A stretch of 64,000 nt of DNA from Sarcocystis neurona (lineage: Eukaryota > Apicomplexa > Conoidasida > Eucoccidiorida > Sarcocystidae). The stretch covers positions 2,772,695 to 2,836,694 of the forward strand of contig KL647290.1 of NCBI GenBank assembly GCA_000727475.1, read 5' to 3'. The position numbers were made by a program, and so were the translations under genes. Positions 1-13,700 of the stretch are shown here, in pieces. The first letter of the stretch is position 1. Every line of letters begins with the position of its first letter. Under the pieces are notes generated by a model. The model did not search any database. It was not told the DNA's origin and worked only from the letters and a program-made list of their open reading frames with translations.

Positions 1-3000
1 CAAGGCGTCACCTGCTGATGATGCTGCTGCGCACGCTGCTGCTGCGCATGCTGCTGCTGCTCTTGCCGGTGGATCTGGTTCTGCAGCTGATAACGCTGCT
101 GTTCTTCCGTCTGCGGCTGCTGCAGCTTTTGCTGTTGCAGTTGTAGCAGCTGTTGCAGGTGGTCATGGTTGAAGCAAAGCGCGAGGAGGTCTGCGGCAGA
201 GCGCCAGGCGGCTGCTTCGTGCAGCAGCAGGAGCAACTTCTTCGACGGCAGCTGGCGTATGCAGCAGCCGGAGAAGAGTCGCTCCGCCGCAGCATACGCT
301 TGGCCAAAACATTCTTTGCTGCGCACGCACTGCAGGCGCATCTTGGTCGTTTTCTTTCCTTTCCCAGTCTCCACCGGCCCGGCAACAGCCCCACCAGTGG
401 CAGCCACAGCATCGGCAGAATGCCCGTCACCAGCAGCAGCAGGCCAAGCAACGAGGGAGCCGCTGCTGTTTCGCAGAACCAGCGGCCCTCCGCATGCAGG
501 ACAGGTCCTCGGGCATGCACACGCGTCGTCGACATATCGATCCTGCTGCTGCTCCTGCTGCTGCTCCTGCTGCTGCAGTCCTGACCTTCCAGCTGTCTGC
601 TGCTCATTCTTTTCTTTTTGTCCCAGTTGAGAACCGCGAGTCCCCGCCACTACCCTTAGCTGCTGCTGTTGCGTTAATTGATGCTGAATTCGCATGCAAC
701 GCCCGGATGCATTCGCCTGCCTTGCCTCCGGTGCCACCGGTCCTGCTTGTCCTGTTTCTGCTGCTGCAGTTCGTGCGGCTGATCCAGTTGCTGCTGCTAT
801 TTTTGCTGCAGCTGCTGCAGCATCTGCTTCTCCTGTCCCAGTGGCTGAGGTACCTGTTGGTGCGGCTATTGCTGCTGCTACTGCAGCGGCTGCTGCCGCT
901 GAATCCTCCGTAGCCGTCTTTGAGGCACCTGCTGCTGCTCTGCGATGCTTCGGTGCAGCCTGCCCGCTTCCCCGCGCTGGAGGCACCTCTCGCGAGGCTG
1001 CTGCCCCTGTTGCACCCTCGCTACTCCACGTTCCTGTCGCCGGCTCTCGTACGGCAATCCGCGATGGCGTTTTATTCGCTTCTCCTGCTGCCGCCCGCTC
1101 ACTTTTCGACCTGCTCGTCACTGTCGCTGCTACTGCTTTGGCTGCTGCTGCTGCTGCCGTACCAGCACCTGCCCGTTTTCCTCGTGCTGCTGTTGGGGCA
1201 GAGGCGAGACACGCGTCTTCTGCAGCCACTGCTGCTGCGGATGCGCTTGTTGCCACATGCTCGTCCTTTTTTTTTTGAGCTGCCACTTGTGCTGCTGGTG
1301 GACTTTCCCTCTGGCCTGGCGACGGCGCTGCCAACGTTCGCAGCTGTTTCTGTTGCTCTGCAAAAGCACTTGTAGTCTCTTTTAGACTGCCCTGTGTAGC
1401 ACCTGGTGGATCACCTTGGTGTATGTCACTCGACGCAGCGTCGGCCAACGGAGCAGTTTCGACGGCTGCAGCACCCGCAGCCTTCTCTTCTGAAGCCGTG
1501 TCTCTACCGAAAAGGGACGTCGCTTCGTTCGCTGCTCCTGTTGCTGTTGCAGCGAGGCGTCGGCTGCAACCGACGATTGCTAGTTCTGGTGCACTTGGTG
1601 CAGCAGACAAGACGCCTTCTGAAACGGCCGCTGCTGCTGCTAGTGCTGCTCCTTGTAAAAATTCTGCTGGTGTTGCCGCTGCTGCTGCTTGGTATTTGCG
1701 TGTTGCCACCACTGCTACCGCTGCTGCTGCTGAGGTTGCTGCCGCTGCGACGGCGACACTGTCCGGTGGCATTGCGTCTCTTGCTGCTGCAGTGCAGCTC
1801 TTCTTCGCGGTTGCTGCTACTGCTGCTTCGCCTCGCGTCCCCCTCTCTCTGCGGCGTATCGTCCCTGCTGCCGGTCTTGCTGCTGCACTGGGAGCTGCAG
1901 TGGCTGCTGCTGCCGCGAGGGGTGCTGCAGGATTCACATCGTTCTGCTTCTCTGCTGCGTCGGATGTCGCTGCTGTTTCGGCCGCCGCTGCTGCTTCGGC
2001 TGCCGCTGCTGCCGCGCGGGCCTCCCTGCTCCTGCTGCCCACGATCGCAGGCACGGCGCCGCCTACAAGCTGTACGTACACCTCGTCGCCGACTCGCAGG
2101 TGCTGCAGGGCATCCGCGTGGCCAAAAGAAGCACTTCTGACAAGAATATTATTAAGTTTCACTGGCGAGAGAAGGGCGACGCGGTGCAGCGTGCCGTCTA
2201 AGCCAACAGAATAGCAGAGAGAAAGAACGCGAGCTACGGCTATCGGCTGGGGAAACTTGTACGCCAGTGCCCAAGGGGGGGAGCGTCGCAGCAGAGGTGG
2301 CTGCCGCTGCGCGTGCAACGAAGAAATCTTGTATACCACCCCGTCAGATGGGATGCAGCGGAGGGGGAGACGAGACGCAGAGGGACAAACTAAGGCAGCG
2401 GCAGAAGCCTGAGCAGCAGCAGGAATGACAGCAGGAAGAGGAGCAACAGCAGCAGGAGCTGAAGCAGAAACAGTAGCATCGAAATGAGCCAGAGCAGCCG
2501 CACCAGCAGCAAGAGAAGAAGACCCAGCGGCGGGAGCAGAAGCAGGCATAGAAGAAGAAGCAGCAGCAGAGACAGCGAGACGAGCAAGAGAAGCAGCAGC
2601 AAGGGGACCTGCAGCTCCCTCGGACGCAGTAGCCCACGAACCGGCAGCAGCGCTGTATCCTGCAGCCCTGCATACAGTGACCCGTTTGTTAACAGACAGA
2701 GTGGACGCGGCGTGAGAAGGCGCTGTGCGAACGGGAAGCTCATGCGCATCAACTGCTGCCGTGATACCTGCAGCACCCTCTCCTGAAGGGGATGTTGGAT
2801 CGCTAGCCGCTGCACTACCCGCCGCAGAAGAACAAGAAGAAGCAGCGGAAGGCAGTATAACGGAGGGAGATACAGACGTCAGCAGGTTTTCTCCGGAGAG
2901 AGCAAAAGACCTGGAGGAAGAGAAAGACGAGATAGGCGTCTTAGGAAATTGAGAAGAAGCTGCCGATGTTGCTGTCCACGCCACCAACGGCTGAGAAGCA

Positions 3001-5784
3001 CCGTGGACTATCTGCTGTCGCTGCTCCTTTGAAATGGGAGGCACACTCCGGCACGTGCTGCTCCTGCTGTTTGCATCGCCAGTCTGGCTGTTGCTGCTGT
3101 TGCTGCTGCTCGTCTGGTCCGCTTCGCTGGTGACGCTGGCCATACTGGTGTTCCTGCTGCTGCAGCCGCTGCTGCCCCTGGGGCTGCCGCTGTCATGCAA
3201 ATGTGTATAGGAGTGGTTCCTGTGGCTGTTGCTGAAACTGCTGCTGTAGTTTGTGGGAGCACTGCTGCTGCTGTAGCGTCTGCTGCTGCGGTTGTCGCTG
3301 TCCCTGCTGCTGCTGGTGCTGCAACTAGTGTTGCCGCTGCTACGTATGGACGGGTTGCTGCTCCTGTCGCTCTCCCAGCAAGTGCTCCCGCTGCTGCTGC
3401 TGTAGCTGGTGCTGCTGCGATCGTCGCTGTTGCTGTTGTTGCTATCGCTGGTACTTCTGCTATCGCTGTTGCTGCCGCTGCTGTCGCTGTTACTGCCGCT
3501 GCTGTTGCTGTTGCTGCCGCTGCTGTTGCTGTTGCTGCCGCTGCTGTCGCTGTTGCTGCCGCTGCTGTCGCTGTTGTTGCTGCGACTGCACCCGCTCTCA
3601 CTGCTGCAGTCGCCGCTGCTGCAGTGTCTACTGAAAGAGCCGCCGGACATCGCAGCAGCTGCAGCAGAAGCAGGCGCGGACGCCACACCGGCGCAACAGG
3701 GATCGACTGCCAAAAGAGGGACACGCAGCCCACAGTGAGACAATCTCTCCAGCTGCTGCTCAACCGCGTCCACCAACTTCTGCGGCACTGCGGCGAGACT
3801 CATTACCTGCTGCTGCTGCTCTTCCACCGTAACTCCATCGCCTCGACGGGGTTGACGCTGGCCGCTCTTCAATTCACCTGTAGAGTGCTGGTGCTGCCTT
3901 CGCTGTCTGTGGTGTTCCACCATGAGAAGCTGCTTCATGTGCTGCGCTGCCGTCTGACAGCAGCTCTCCTGCTGCTTCTCCCTTTCCCGCTGTTCCTCCT
4001 TCTCCTGATGCACCTCGCTCTCCTGCTGCTCCTCGCTCTCCTGCTGCTCCTCGCTCTCCCGGTGCACCACTTGCTGGTGACGAGGATGTTGCTGCTGTTT
4101 GTTCTCTCCGCCGTCTTCTCCTTCCACCTGCTGCTGCTGTTTCTGGTGGAAGAATCGGAAGGCCTCTTTGCAGTCCAATAACGTGCTGCACGTGCGTGCG
4201 ACATGCAGCGGCGTTAGGAAACCCATAGAATGTAGCAGCAGTAGCAAGTCTTCCTGCGATGAAAGCGGCAGCGCTCGCAGCGGCTGCTGCAGCTGTTCCT
4301 GCCCTTGCTCCTGATGTTGCTGCTGCAAGTCGTGCTTCTCCTGCGACTGCCGTTCCGGTTGCTCCTCCTCTAGCCCCGGCGTCGGCAGCTGCTGCCGTTG
4401 CTGCTGCACCTTTTGCTCCGTCTTCAGCAGCTGCAGGCTTCTGTTGAGTCTGCGTGAAACTTCAGTACTGGAATGCGCTACCGCTGCAGCAGGATCTGCA
4501 GCTGCAAGTGCTGCTGCTCCGCACCCCGATGCTGTTGGCACGAGCCCTTCCCATCGCAGGTCGGAGTTGTCCACTGTTGGTGCTTCTACAGGTGCTCTGT
4601 CTTTTGTTGCTGCTGGAAGGGTCCTTCCTGCTGTCCCTGCTGTTGCTGCTGGGGCGTGGCCGTTTACAACAGCGGCAGATGAGGCAGCAGGGAAAGCTGC
4701 TCCTTGCGGAGGGTTGGACAGCAGACACGCGTCGCCGCTGCCTATGGTGCTGCACAGATTCAACGGTCTCTGCTGCAGCAGCAGCACATCCCCCCTCCCC
4801 TCCGTCTCCACACCTGTTAGAACTGCAGCAGACGGAAACAGCAACCCGCCGCTGCCCGCCCGCTGGACGGAAGCAGCGACGCCTGCAAAAGTAGCAGCAG
4901 CAGGAGCGGCACCAGCACCAACGCCAGGAGCCGGAGCCGCGGAAGAAGTTGCAGGACCAGCACCAGGAGCAGCGGCAGCTCTCTTGATGTGTTTGTGCGC
5001 TGGTATTGCTGGCGCAGATGAATGGCAACCGGGCGGGGAAGGAAACAAGACAGAACCCAGGTGTACGTACACCTCATGATCAGCTCCAGCAGCGAACGAC
5101 TGAGCTTTCGTATGCATTATAGCATGCGGCGTAAAAGAAGAAGAAAGTGCAGGAAGCCGATGCAACAGATGCGGCCAGTGTCGCTGGTGCTGCGGCAGAT
5201 CCCCCTCGACGTACTCCTCCTCGTCAACCGTTGGGCGCTGCGTGGTGCGCCTCTCTAATATTTGTTTTAGCGACAGCTGCTGCTCCCGCTGTGGCAGCTG
5301 CCCTTGGCGCTGCGCGTCCTGGTGCTCTTGCTGCTCTGGTTGTTGGTGCACGTCCCACAGCGCCTCCTGCTGCTGCTCCTGCCGCTGTCTTTGATGCTCG
5401 TTCTGCTGCTGCTGCTGCTCCAACTGCTGTCGCCCGTGCCACACCATTTGCTGCTGCAATTTCTTCTTCATTTGCTGTTGCAACTGCCTGCCCACGTGGT
5501 GCTGGTGTTCTTGCTGCGTTCCTGGCGGATGGTCGCACTCTTTAATCCTCCCCTGCTGCCGCTGGTGCTGGCCCTCCTGCTGCCTGTCCTGCTGCTGCTC
5601 CTGTCGCCGCTGCCCGTCCCGCTGCTGCTCCTGCTGCTCGCCCTGCCGCTGCTGCCGCTGCCCACCCTGCTGCTGCCGCTCCTTCACTTGGCACTGCTGC
5701 TGCTTCTGCTCGACGAGACCGAAGGCTACGAAGCGCAGCAGGTCGCAGTGCTCCCCTGTCCGGGCCAAAGTCCCTGCGGCATGC
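1..5784 (-). CDS. ligA: ligA exon 5: rest of adenylation domain, OB fold, zinc finger and start of HhH, with giant Q/A/S insertions; runs off the edge
   Basis: One frame is open for all 5784 bases (1928 codons) to base 1, starting after a GTGGAGTGCAG acceptor. Conserved blocks and spacers in order: HAAGTLAR and LLRFVAFGLVEQ (5784-5700), Gln-rich (5700-5165), Ala-rich (4990-4460), SQEDLLLLLHSMGF and neighbours (4265-4130), Glu/Gln-rich (4140-3930), Ser/Asn-rich (3650-3060), Ala/Ser-rich (2760-2370), SDGVVYKIS (about 2345-2320), PPWALAYKFPQP (about 2275-2240), OB fold GLDGTLHRVALLSPVKLNN and following (2210-2050), Ala-rich (2040-640), CPACGGPLVLR (about 510-475), LQCVRSKECFGQ (335-300), SKKLLLLLHEA...ADLLAL (265-195) and Gln-rich (190-1). 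The active-site lysines of both downstream motifs are present. Confidence 0.92.
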
Positions 5785-8700
5785 CTGCACTCCACACAGC
5801 AGGTATATATGCAACAGAGAGCAACAGACATACATATTTTGTACAAATAGATTAGGAGTACATAGACAGAAAGACGTGTTCGTCTCACACGCCTACACAC
5901 ATGCATGTATGTGTGTACACGTATATATGTATACATATATCCACCTATTAACAAACGCACCCCAGCAATTGAAACAGAGAGGAACATAAGAAATGTATGT
6001 GTACAAATATGTTGATGTACACGTGTCCAGAAAAGTCTCTCTCTATGTATATATATATATGTACGTATACAGGTGTAAGGTGGTGACCCACATATGTGTG
6101 CGCAGAAATACATACGTGGGTATGAAAGTGGCCACCTGCTCTACGCAGGTCAGCCTCTTCTTCACGCCAGTGTCCACCTCGCCAATCATTCTGCTGCTCT
6201 GCGAGCTGTTGCTGCTCCTGCAGCTGTTGCTGCTTCGTCTGTGCCGTAGCCGCTGCTCCGCGGCCCTGTTGCCGTCACTACTACTACTACTACTACAACT
6301 ACTACTACTAGTACGACTACTACTGTTCCTCCTTGTCCTCCTCCTCCTACAACTACCATGACGACATTGTCAGCTGTCTCCTGCTGCTGTTGCTGTTGCT
6401 TGTGCTCTGCGCTGCTGCGTTCTCGGGGCGCTGTGTGCTGGAGCTGCGCCTGCGCCCAGCCACGCATCCCTGGGGCGGTGATGCAGCTTCTTTTTCTTCT
6501 TCTGAGACTGCGGTGAACTCTTCTGCTACTGCCGTCGTTATGCGTTTCCGCCGCCGCAAGTCATTTCCCTCCCGGCTGCTGTCCTCGTGCTGCTGTCTGC
6601 TGCTGCTGCTCCTAGGTCTCTCTTATTCGTTCTCACTCCTGGTGCTCTGCTGCTCTGCCTGGCTCCCGCTACCCTGCCGCGGCGCTGGTGCGGGTGCTTC
6701 TCTGCTTCTGCCGCGCTTCGGTGCTGCTGCTGCTGCTAGTGCTGCAGATGCTCTACCACTCCGCTGCTGCCGGTGCTGCTCCTCTTTTTTTGCGGAGGCT
6801 TCTGCTGCTGCTCTGGCGTTGCCGCCGCTGCTGCTCTGCTGCTCCTCGTGCCTCCGCTCGAGGACTTCTGCTGCTGTCGCGGCTTACCGCGGATGTAGTA
6901 TAGGGCGTTTGCCAGCAGCACGGCGACGCGAGTTGATGATCTGCAGCTCCGGCAGATCTACAAACAGCTCCCCTCGTACCTGCAGCAGCAGCAACCATTG
7001 CCGCACCGTCACTCGTATGCATCTGTCAACCGTCACTGTGTTGCTGAGGCTGCTTCTCGGCTCTTGCTTTTCTTGCTGCTGCTGCTGCTCTGCTCCTGCT
7101 CCTCTTGCTGCTGCTGCTCTAGCGTTTGCTGCTGTTGCAGCGGTTCTGCGAAAATCGCGGCCGTGGGCTGCCGCAGCACGGCTCGCTGCTGGACCGCGGG
7201 TACTGTGGCTCTGTTGCTGCTGCATGCGGAGCACGCGGTCCTCCATCTCTCTCCGCAGCAGCGTGGGACGGACATTCCCCTACGTCGTCGCCACCTCCTC
7301 GCCGTTATAAAGTCTCGACAAGGGCACTTCAAGACGCCTGCTGCAGCGGCTTGCTACAACAAGTGGGTAGAACGTCCACGGAGTAGCAGCAATCCCCTGC
7401 TGCCCCGCGATAAAATGGATGCATCTGCTTCCGTATACCACTTCCCGCCTTCAGCTGTCGGGTGCTGATGCTGCTGCCTTTCCTGTTCGCGTGTGTGCTG
7501 CTGCTGCAGGAGTTCGTTTCTGCGTGATGCAAACCACCACCACGGCGTCACCGGGCGTCCCTGCCTGCATGTTCGCGTACAGCCCGCTGGGAAAAGAGGG
7601 CGTCTTTCGCTTCTTTCTTTCCCTTTCTCCGTTGTTTCCTTCTTTTTCTGTAGCTTGCGTACTGCTGCTGCTGCTGCAGGTAATGACGCCCCGCTGCGGC
7701 GGGTCCTCTGCCGTTAGGGCTCCTCCCATCCGTCTGTCTATTCTCCACGCCTGCCTCTCGACAGGATCGAGGAACTTGCATGCAGCACTTCTTCTTCTTT
7801 TCCACACTCTTACTGAACCACACCAGAGCCTCTCTATGTCGCGCTCTTGTAGACCTGAAGCAGCCGCGGCTGCTGCTGGTGCTGCCCAAAAGTTCATCTT
7901 TCGTTGCCACCGGCGACCTTGCTGCTGCTCACCGCAAAGCCTCTTCTTTCAGCAGGCAATACAACACCAGCTTTACGTACGACGCCTGCTGGAGCAGCCG
8001 TCCTTGACAGCCTGATACAGATGCTTGCTTGTCTCTATCATTTTCCCAGGGCTGCAGTGGGGAGCGAAGGAGGGGAAGGACGGCAGGGACGGGAGGGCGC
8101 CACGAGTGACCTCCATATATATATATATATATATAGGACAATATAATATGAACGTATATGCATACATACACGTGTCTGACAGGTCTACATATGTATATGT
8201 ACATGTACGTCTATATAGACGGCCACATAAATAATACGCCCGTCGCATGTTGGAACATACGAATGTACGTATATATATATATATATATATGTGGGTGTAG
8301 TTACAGCGTTATACGCATGCATATATATACGTGTACACCGACACATGTATGTCGACGTGCAGCATGCAGGAGGAAACCTGGCTTTACGAGCGTCGAAGAA
8401 GGGAATGCTCACCTCGAGGATCCAGTTTATATCTTCTGCAACAGCAGTACCGACCCATGTCTGGGCGGTCATCTCGGCTGGTGTTGCTGCTGCTGCTTGT
8501 TTGTCTTCTGTTGGATCTTGCTGCGCCCCTCTTGCTCCTGCTGCTGTGAGTTCTGCTGCCGCAGACAACTCTGCTGCTGTTGCTCCTGCTTCTGCCTCTG
8601 TCGCCGCCATTCCGCGGGTTGCCCCCCCGTTTACTAGTGGAAGAAACGCCGGCACTTTCACTCCTGCTGGTGCAGTTGCGCGTCCTTTGCCTGCTGCGCG

Positions 8701-10718
8701 TGCTACTCCGGCAGCTGCTTCTCTTTCTCTGAACCTCTCACCAACTGTTGCTGCTGCTTCGTTTGTTGCCCTCGCATGTCGCAGGGCTGCGGCTGCTGTT
8801 GTGCTTGTTGCTGTGGTGCGCAGCGCTGCTCTGCTGTTTGCTGCTACGCTTGCTGAGGCGCTTGCTGCGGTTGCCCCGGTGGCCGCTGTTGTTCCTGTGG
8901 CGACGATCTCTGTCGCTGTTCCTGCTGCTGTTGCTGCTCTGCGTGACAAAGAAGTGCGACAGTTCACGGAGACTAGCTGCGTCAGGAAACGACGGGGCAA
9001 GCGGCCGGCTGCAGCAGCTCGTTCAACGGCTCCTGAAACGTCTTCTCCCCTTCTTCCGTCCCCGCGCAGCGTGGCATGTAGCAGGTGCCACTCAACAGTA
9101 GCTGCTTTGCTGCTGCCTGTTCCTGGAGGCGCAGCAGCTGCTGCGGCATCGTCAGGCCTTCGGTCGCCGTCCTCTCCGAAGGACGCTGCAGGAGTGCTGT
9201 CCTCCCATGCGAGAGTACGAGTCTGCAGAGCAGCAGCTGCTGCGGCGGCATCGCAAGCAGCAGCAACAGCAACAAGCGAGGCAGCCGGAGGAGAGGCAGC
9301 GGACGCAGCAGGCGCAGCGCAAGATGCAGGAGCAGCAGAAAAAAAAGGAGCTCCCGGAGCAGTCGGAGCAGCAGCGCAGCAAGCAGCAATAGCAGCAGGT
9401 GATGCGGAGGCACCAGTTGATGCGGAAGCACCAGTTGATGCGGAAGCAGCAGGTGGTGCGGCAGCAGCAGGTGACGCGGCAGCAGGAGCCGCACCTGCAC
9501 CCGCAGGAGCACCTGCCTCTGCAGGAAGAGCAGCAGGGCCGCGGCTGCGTAGAAGAAGAGTAGGAAGCGGAGCAGCAGGTGATGATGCGCCAGAGGGAGC
9601 AGCAGCACCAAGAAGAGGAGCTGCAGTAGGAACAAACACTTTCACTGCCTTATACTGCAGCGCGCATGCAACGCCGTCGAACTTCGGCTCCGCTACCAAG
9701 TGAAACGGCAGCGGCACGTCGAAGTCGGCAGCAGCGTCGCTTGTTGTACACGAAGAAGGAGCTGCTCTCTCTCCTCCTCCTTCTCCTGCTGCTTCTCCTC
9801 CTCCTCTGCTGCTGATGCTGGCGCTGCTGTTTCTCGTGCGGGGGCCCCGCGTTCCTTGTGCCTTGGGAAGTCCGGCTCACTGCTGCTGCGGTCCAGCGCA
9901 CTGCTGCTGTCATCGCTGCTGCTGCTGCAGGACTTGCTGCTGTTGCTGTTGCAGAGGACCGCGCTGTTGCTGCGGGATGAGGCGAGACGCGCTGTCGGGA
10001 CGCAGTTCTGCAGAACATTCCACTCCACGCCTGCATAGCTGCAAAGCCATAGCGCAGCAGTGTTAAGGACACGACTACTCTGACTTCTACACGTGACTGA
10101 CACGTATATATATATACATATATTTATGTATATGAACAACTTGACAAACAACGGCGCCTCCGTTAGCTTCTTCATCCGTACCACGGGCACACACATCCGT
10201 AGCGTCGTACACCTCTGTCTTCTCCATCTCTCTCCCTTTTTCAATCTTTTTCTATTTCTGTCGGCCGCCCCCTCTCTTTCTTCAGTACGTACACAAAAAC
10301 ACAAATACATTTATGTATACCTGTATACGTATACTGTGTGTGTGCATGTATATGTGTATGTATACGAGCATTGAGTTACGTAGAACCTACTTGGACCTGC
10401 CTACGTAGAGATATATATATATATGCGAGTGCACGCGCACAGACGTGATGACGCGCACATATTGACCTGTATGTCTTTGAGCTGATGTATGCATTGATGC
10501 ACTTCTTTACTTGTATACCTACACACACACAGAGCGACACACATCCGTATGTATATATATATATATATATACATGTATATATGTATATGTACATATGTAT
10601 ACATGTTGGTATGTTTATTGGTACACACACATAATAATATCTATCTGTCTACCTATCTATCGATATACATGTATATATATATATATAGAGAGAGAGAGAT
10701 TGTTGTGACACATATCCG

Positions 10719-10765
<47 letters not shown>

Positions 10766-13700
10766 NNNNNNNNNNNNNNNNNNNNNNNNNNNNNNNNNNN
10801 NNNNNNNNNNNNNNNNNNNNNNNNNNNNNNNNNNNNNNNNNNNNNNNNNNNNNNNNNNNNNNNNNNNNNNNNNNNNNNNNNNNNNNNNNNNNNNNNNNNN
10901 NNNNNNNNNNNNNNNNNNNNNNNNNNNNNNNNNNNNNNNNNNNNNNNNNNNNNNNNNNNNNNNNNNNNNNNNNNNNNNNNNNNNNNNNNNNNNNNNNNNN
11001 NNNNNNNNNNNNNNNNNNNNNNNNNNNNNNNNNNNNNNNNNNNNNNNNNNNNNNNNNNNNNNNNNNNNNNNNNNNNNNNNNNNNNNNNNNNNNNNNNNNN
11101 NNNNNNNNNNNNNNNNNNNNNNNNNNNNNNNNNNNNNNNNNNNNNNNNNNNNNNNNNNNNNNNNNNNNNNNNNNNNNNNNNNNNNNNNNNNNNNNNNNNN
11201 NNNNNNNNNNNNNNNNNNNNNNNNNNNNNNNNNNNNNNNNNNNNNNNNNNNNNNNNNNNNNNNNNNNNNNNNNNNNNNNNNNNNNNNNNNNNNNNNNNNN
11301 NNNNNNNNNNNNNNNNNNNNNNNNNNNNNNNNNNNNNNNNNNNNNNNNNNNNNNNNNNNNNNNNNNNNNNNNNNNNNNNNNNNNNNNNNNNNNNNNNNNN
11401 NNNNNNNNNNNNNNNNNNNNNNNNNNNNNNNNNNNNNNNNNNNNNNNNNNNNNNNNNNNNNNNNNNNNNNNNNNNNATATATATATATATATGTACATAT
11501 GCATACATATAGGTAAATATGTTGGTACACACACATTATAATATTTATCTGTCTATCTATGTGTATATATATATATATATATATATTTAGATTGTGGGAC
11601 GTCGATATTTCAGCAGCATTCGAGGTGTGCGCGTGTACAGAGAAGAGGAGGTCTTTTTCTGCACACGTGTGTACAGATATATATATATATACATACAAAC
11701 GACGTCCACAAACGCAGACGAAGCGATACACAGACCCCGGTAATACCATCGCCCTTTCAAATATATTCGTATGGATACGTAGCAACTCCTACACATCAGT
11801 GGACCTACGCCTGCATATATATAAGTAAATTTCTACCTTCCTTTTCCTCTACCTGGCTATCCTCCTCTCCCTCTGTGTGTCTCTCTCTGTAGGTATACAT
11901 AGATATATGCATATAAATGCAGCATCGATCTCTCTGTCCTTATCTATATGTGTGTCCACCTACCTACTTGCCTATTTATATATATATATAGGAAGGGGCA
12001 GGGAACACTTTATTTTTCAAGGTGAGGTGTACACGCCTGCGTATGTAGCGCTGCTGTGTGTGCCAGGGTGCTGCAGTAGACTTTGGGGTGTACGTACACC
12101 GCCGTGAGCAGCGAGATACAACATACCTCGCCATTCGTTGAAGAGATTTGCAGAATCCTTGAAAGTCTCTCGCGGCGTCCAGCGACAGCATCGGCGCAAC
12201 GTGCAGATGCGTGTGACGTTTTCTCTTCTTCCACAGCAGCTTCTCCTCCTGCTGCTGCGGCAAAACCTTCTTCGGCTGCTCAGCCACCCGCTGCTCTTCC
12301 TGCTGCTTCTTCTTTCTTCTCTTCTCCCCTTCCACACTCTGTCCACGCTGCTGCAGTTGCCCCTGCCCATGGCGCCGCTGCTCTTCTTGTTGCTGCTGTT
12401 GCTCTCGCTGCTTCTGCTGCTGCTGCTTCCGTCTCTCTTGACGCGTGGCGCCCTGCACTCCCTGCTGCTGCTGCTGCTCGAAAAAGTGCACCTCTTGCTT
12501 CTGCGACGGGTTGCTGCTCTGCTTCCTCACTTTCTCGCTCGAGGAGAAACACAGGTCCACGCGCACTGCTCTGTCTTTCTTCTCTTCTTCCGCAGCTGCT
12601 GCATCTGCCATATTCAACGCAGTTGCTTCCTCTGCACTAGCCGCTGCTGCTTCCGCTCCTAGTGCCCCTCCTCCTCCTCCTCCTCGCGACGCTGCTGTTG
12701 CTGCTGCTGGTGCTGTCTCCTGCTGCATTTGATCTGCAGCAGCTGCTGCATCTTCTCCAGCGTCCTCACGGTGCTGCTGCTGTTGCTCCTCTGTACGTCC
12801 TGCGCTTGCTGCCTGCTGCGACCGTCCGGCTGCTGCTGTCGCTGCTGCCGCGGCTTCTGCCGCAGCCGAAGTGCGCTTGCAGGACCGTCGTCGTTGACGG
12901 GGAGGGGCGCCCACGTAGCTGCTCGGGCTGCTATCGTCCTTCAGAAAGGGGTACTTCTGCAGAAAACCGCACTATCCACAAGAGGGCCCATAGATCCATC
13001 CAGAACTTCTGTCATACATCTATTCACATATTTATCCATGAATACACGTATCAGTCGAGCGTCAAGCAATGCAAATATTCTCACACATACATATATATAT
13101 ATATATATATTTGTCTATCTGTATGTATGTCGATCGAGTAGCGACCGATACGAATATTCTCACATATATATTTATGTATTGTATATCGGTATGTGCATGC
13201 TCCTTGGGCATACAATGTCTGACAGTACCTACAAATATGTATTTGCCTGTTTTCTTGAGTACATGTTTCCCTCTCTTCTTTAATCTATATGCACACACAC
13301 ACACACATCTCCCTCCTTGTACATACTGGCCTTCCACACACACACACATATTATACATATAGTGGTGCTGATATGAGTGTGTGAGGTAGAATAGCAGCGA
13401 CGTTGTAGATCTTCTTCGCATGCAACATCGACGTATGTTTGTGTCTTGATGACGGGCTTCTCTTGCCGTTCGGCTGGGTACGCCTCTCTGTTTTCGTCAC
13501 TCTCTGCTGAGTCACACTCATTCAAATATAAACGCCATGTCCACACACACCATACGCGCGCATGCAGACACACATATCCACAGAGAAGTACATAAACTCA
13601 TAAATATACGTATTTGCACGCTTAACTTTCTTTTTCTCTCTACACACGTTTGTCAGGGTCCTCCTGCTGGTGTGGCTCTCTGCGGTCAAATAATTACATG

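Noticed and set aside
3195..4181. Long plus-strand Ala/Leu/Val-rich frame that looks like a membrane protein
   Set aside because: It is the antisense of the Ser/Asn and Gln insertions of ligase exon 5, which carries the conserved motifs in frame on the minus strand.
6350..6560. ENAAAQS on the minus strand as the NAAAGS block of the ligase
   Set aside because: Exon 5 begins HAAGTL, fits the phase left by exon 4 exactly and continues into RFVAFGL, so it is the better match.
8291..9703. A 470-codon plus-strand open frame opposite ligase exon 3
   Set aside because: It is Ala-rich antisense of the ligase exon. GCA/TGC triplets have no stop on either strand, and no conserved block is present on this strand.
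10549..11785. Open frames of IYIYI type running through the N gap on both strands
   Set aside because: They are translations of (TA)n microsatellite and N, without codon-level evidence of a protein.
13390..13530. Minus-strand segment reading KPVIKTQTYVDVACEEDLQR, first taken for the ligase SLDNAFSEEDL block
   Set aside because: The true PMLSL block is in exon 2 (12127-12956), and exon 1 joins exon 2 in phase without this segment.
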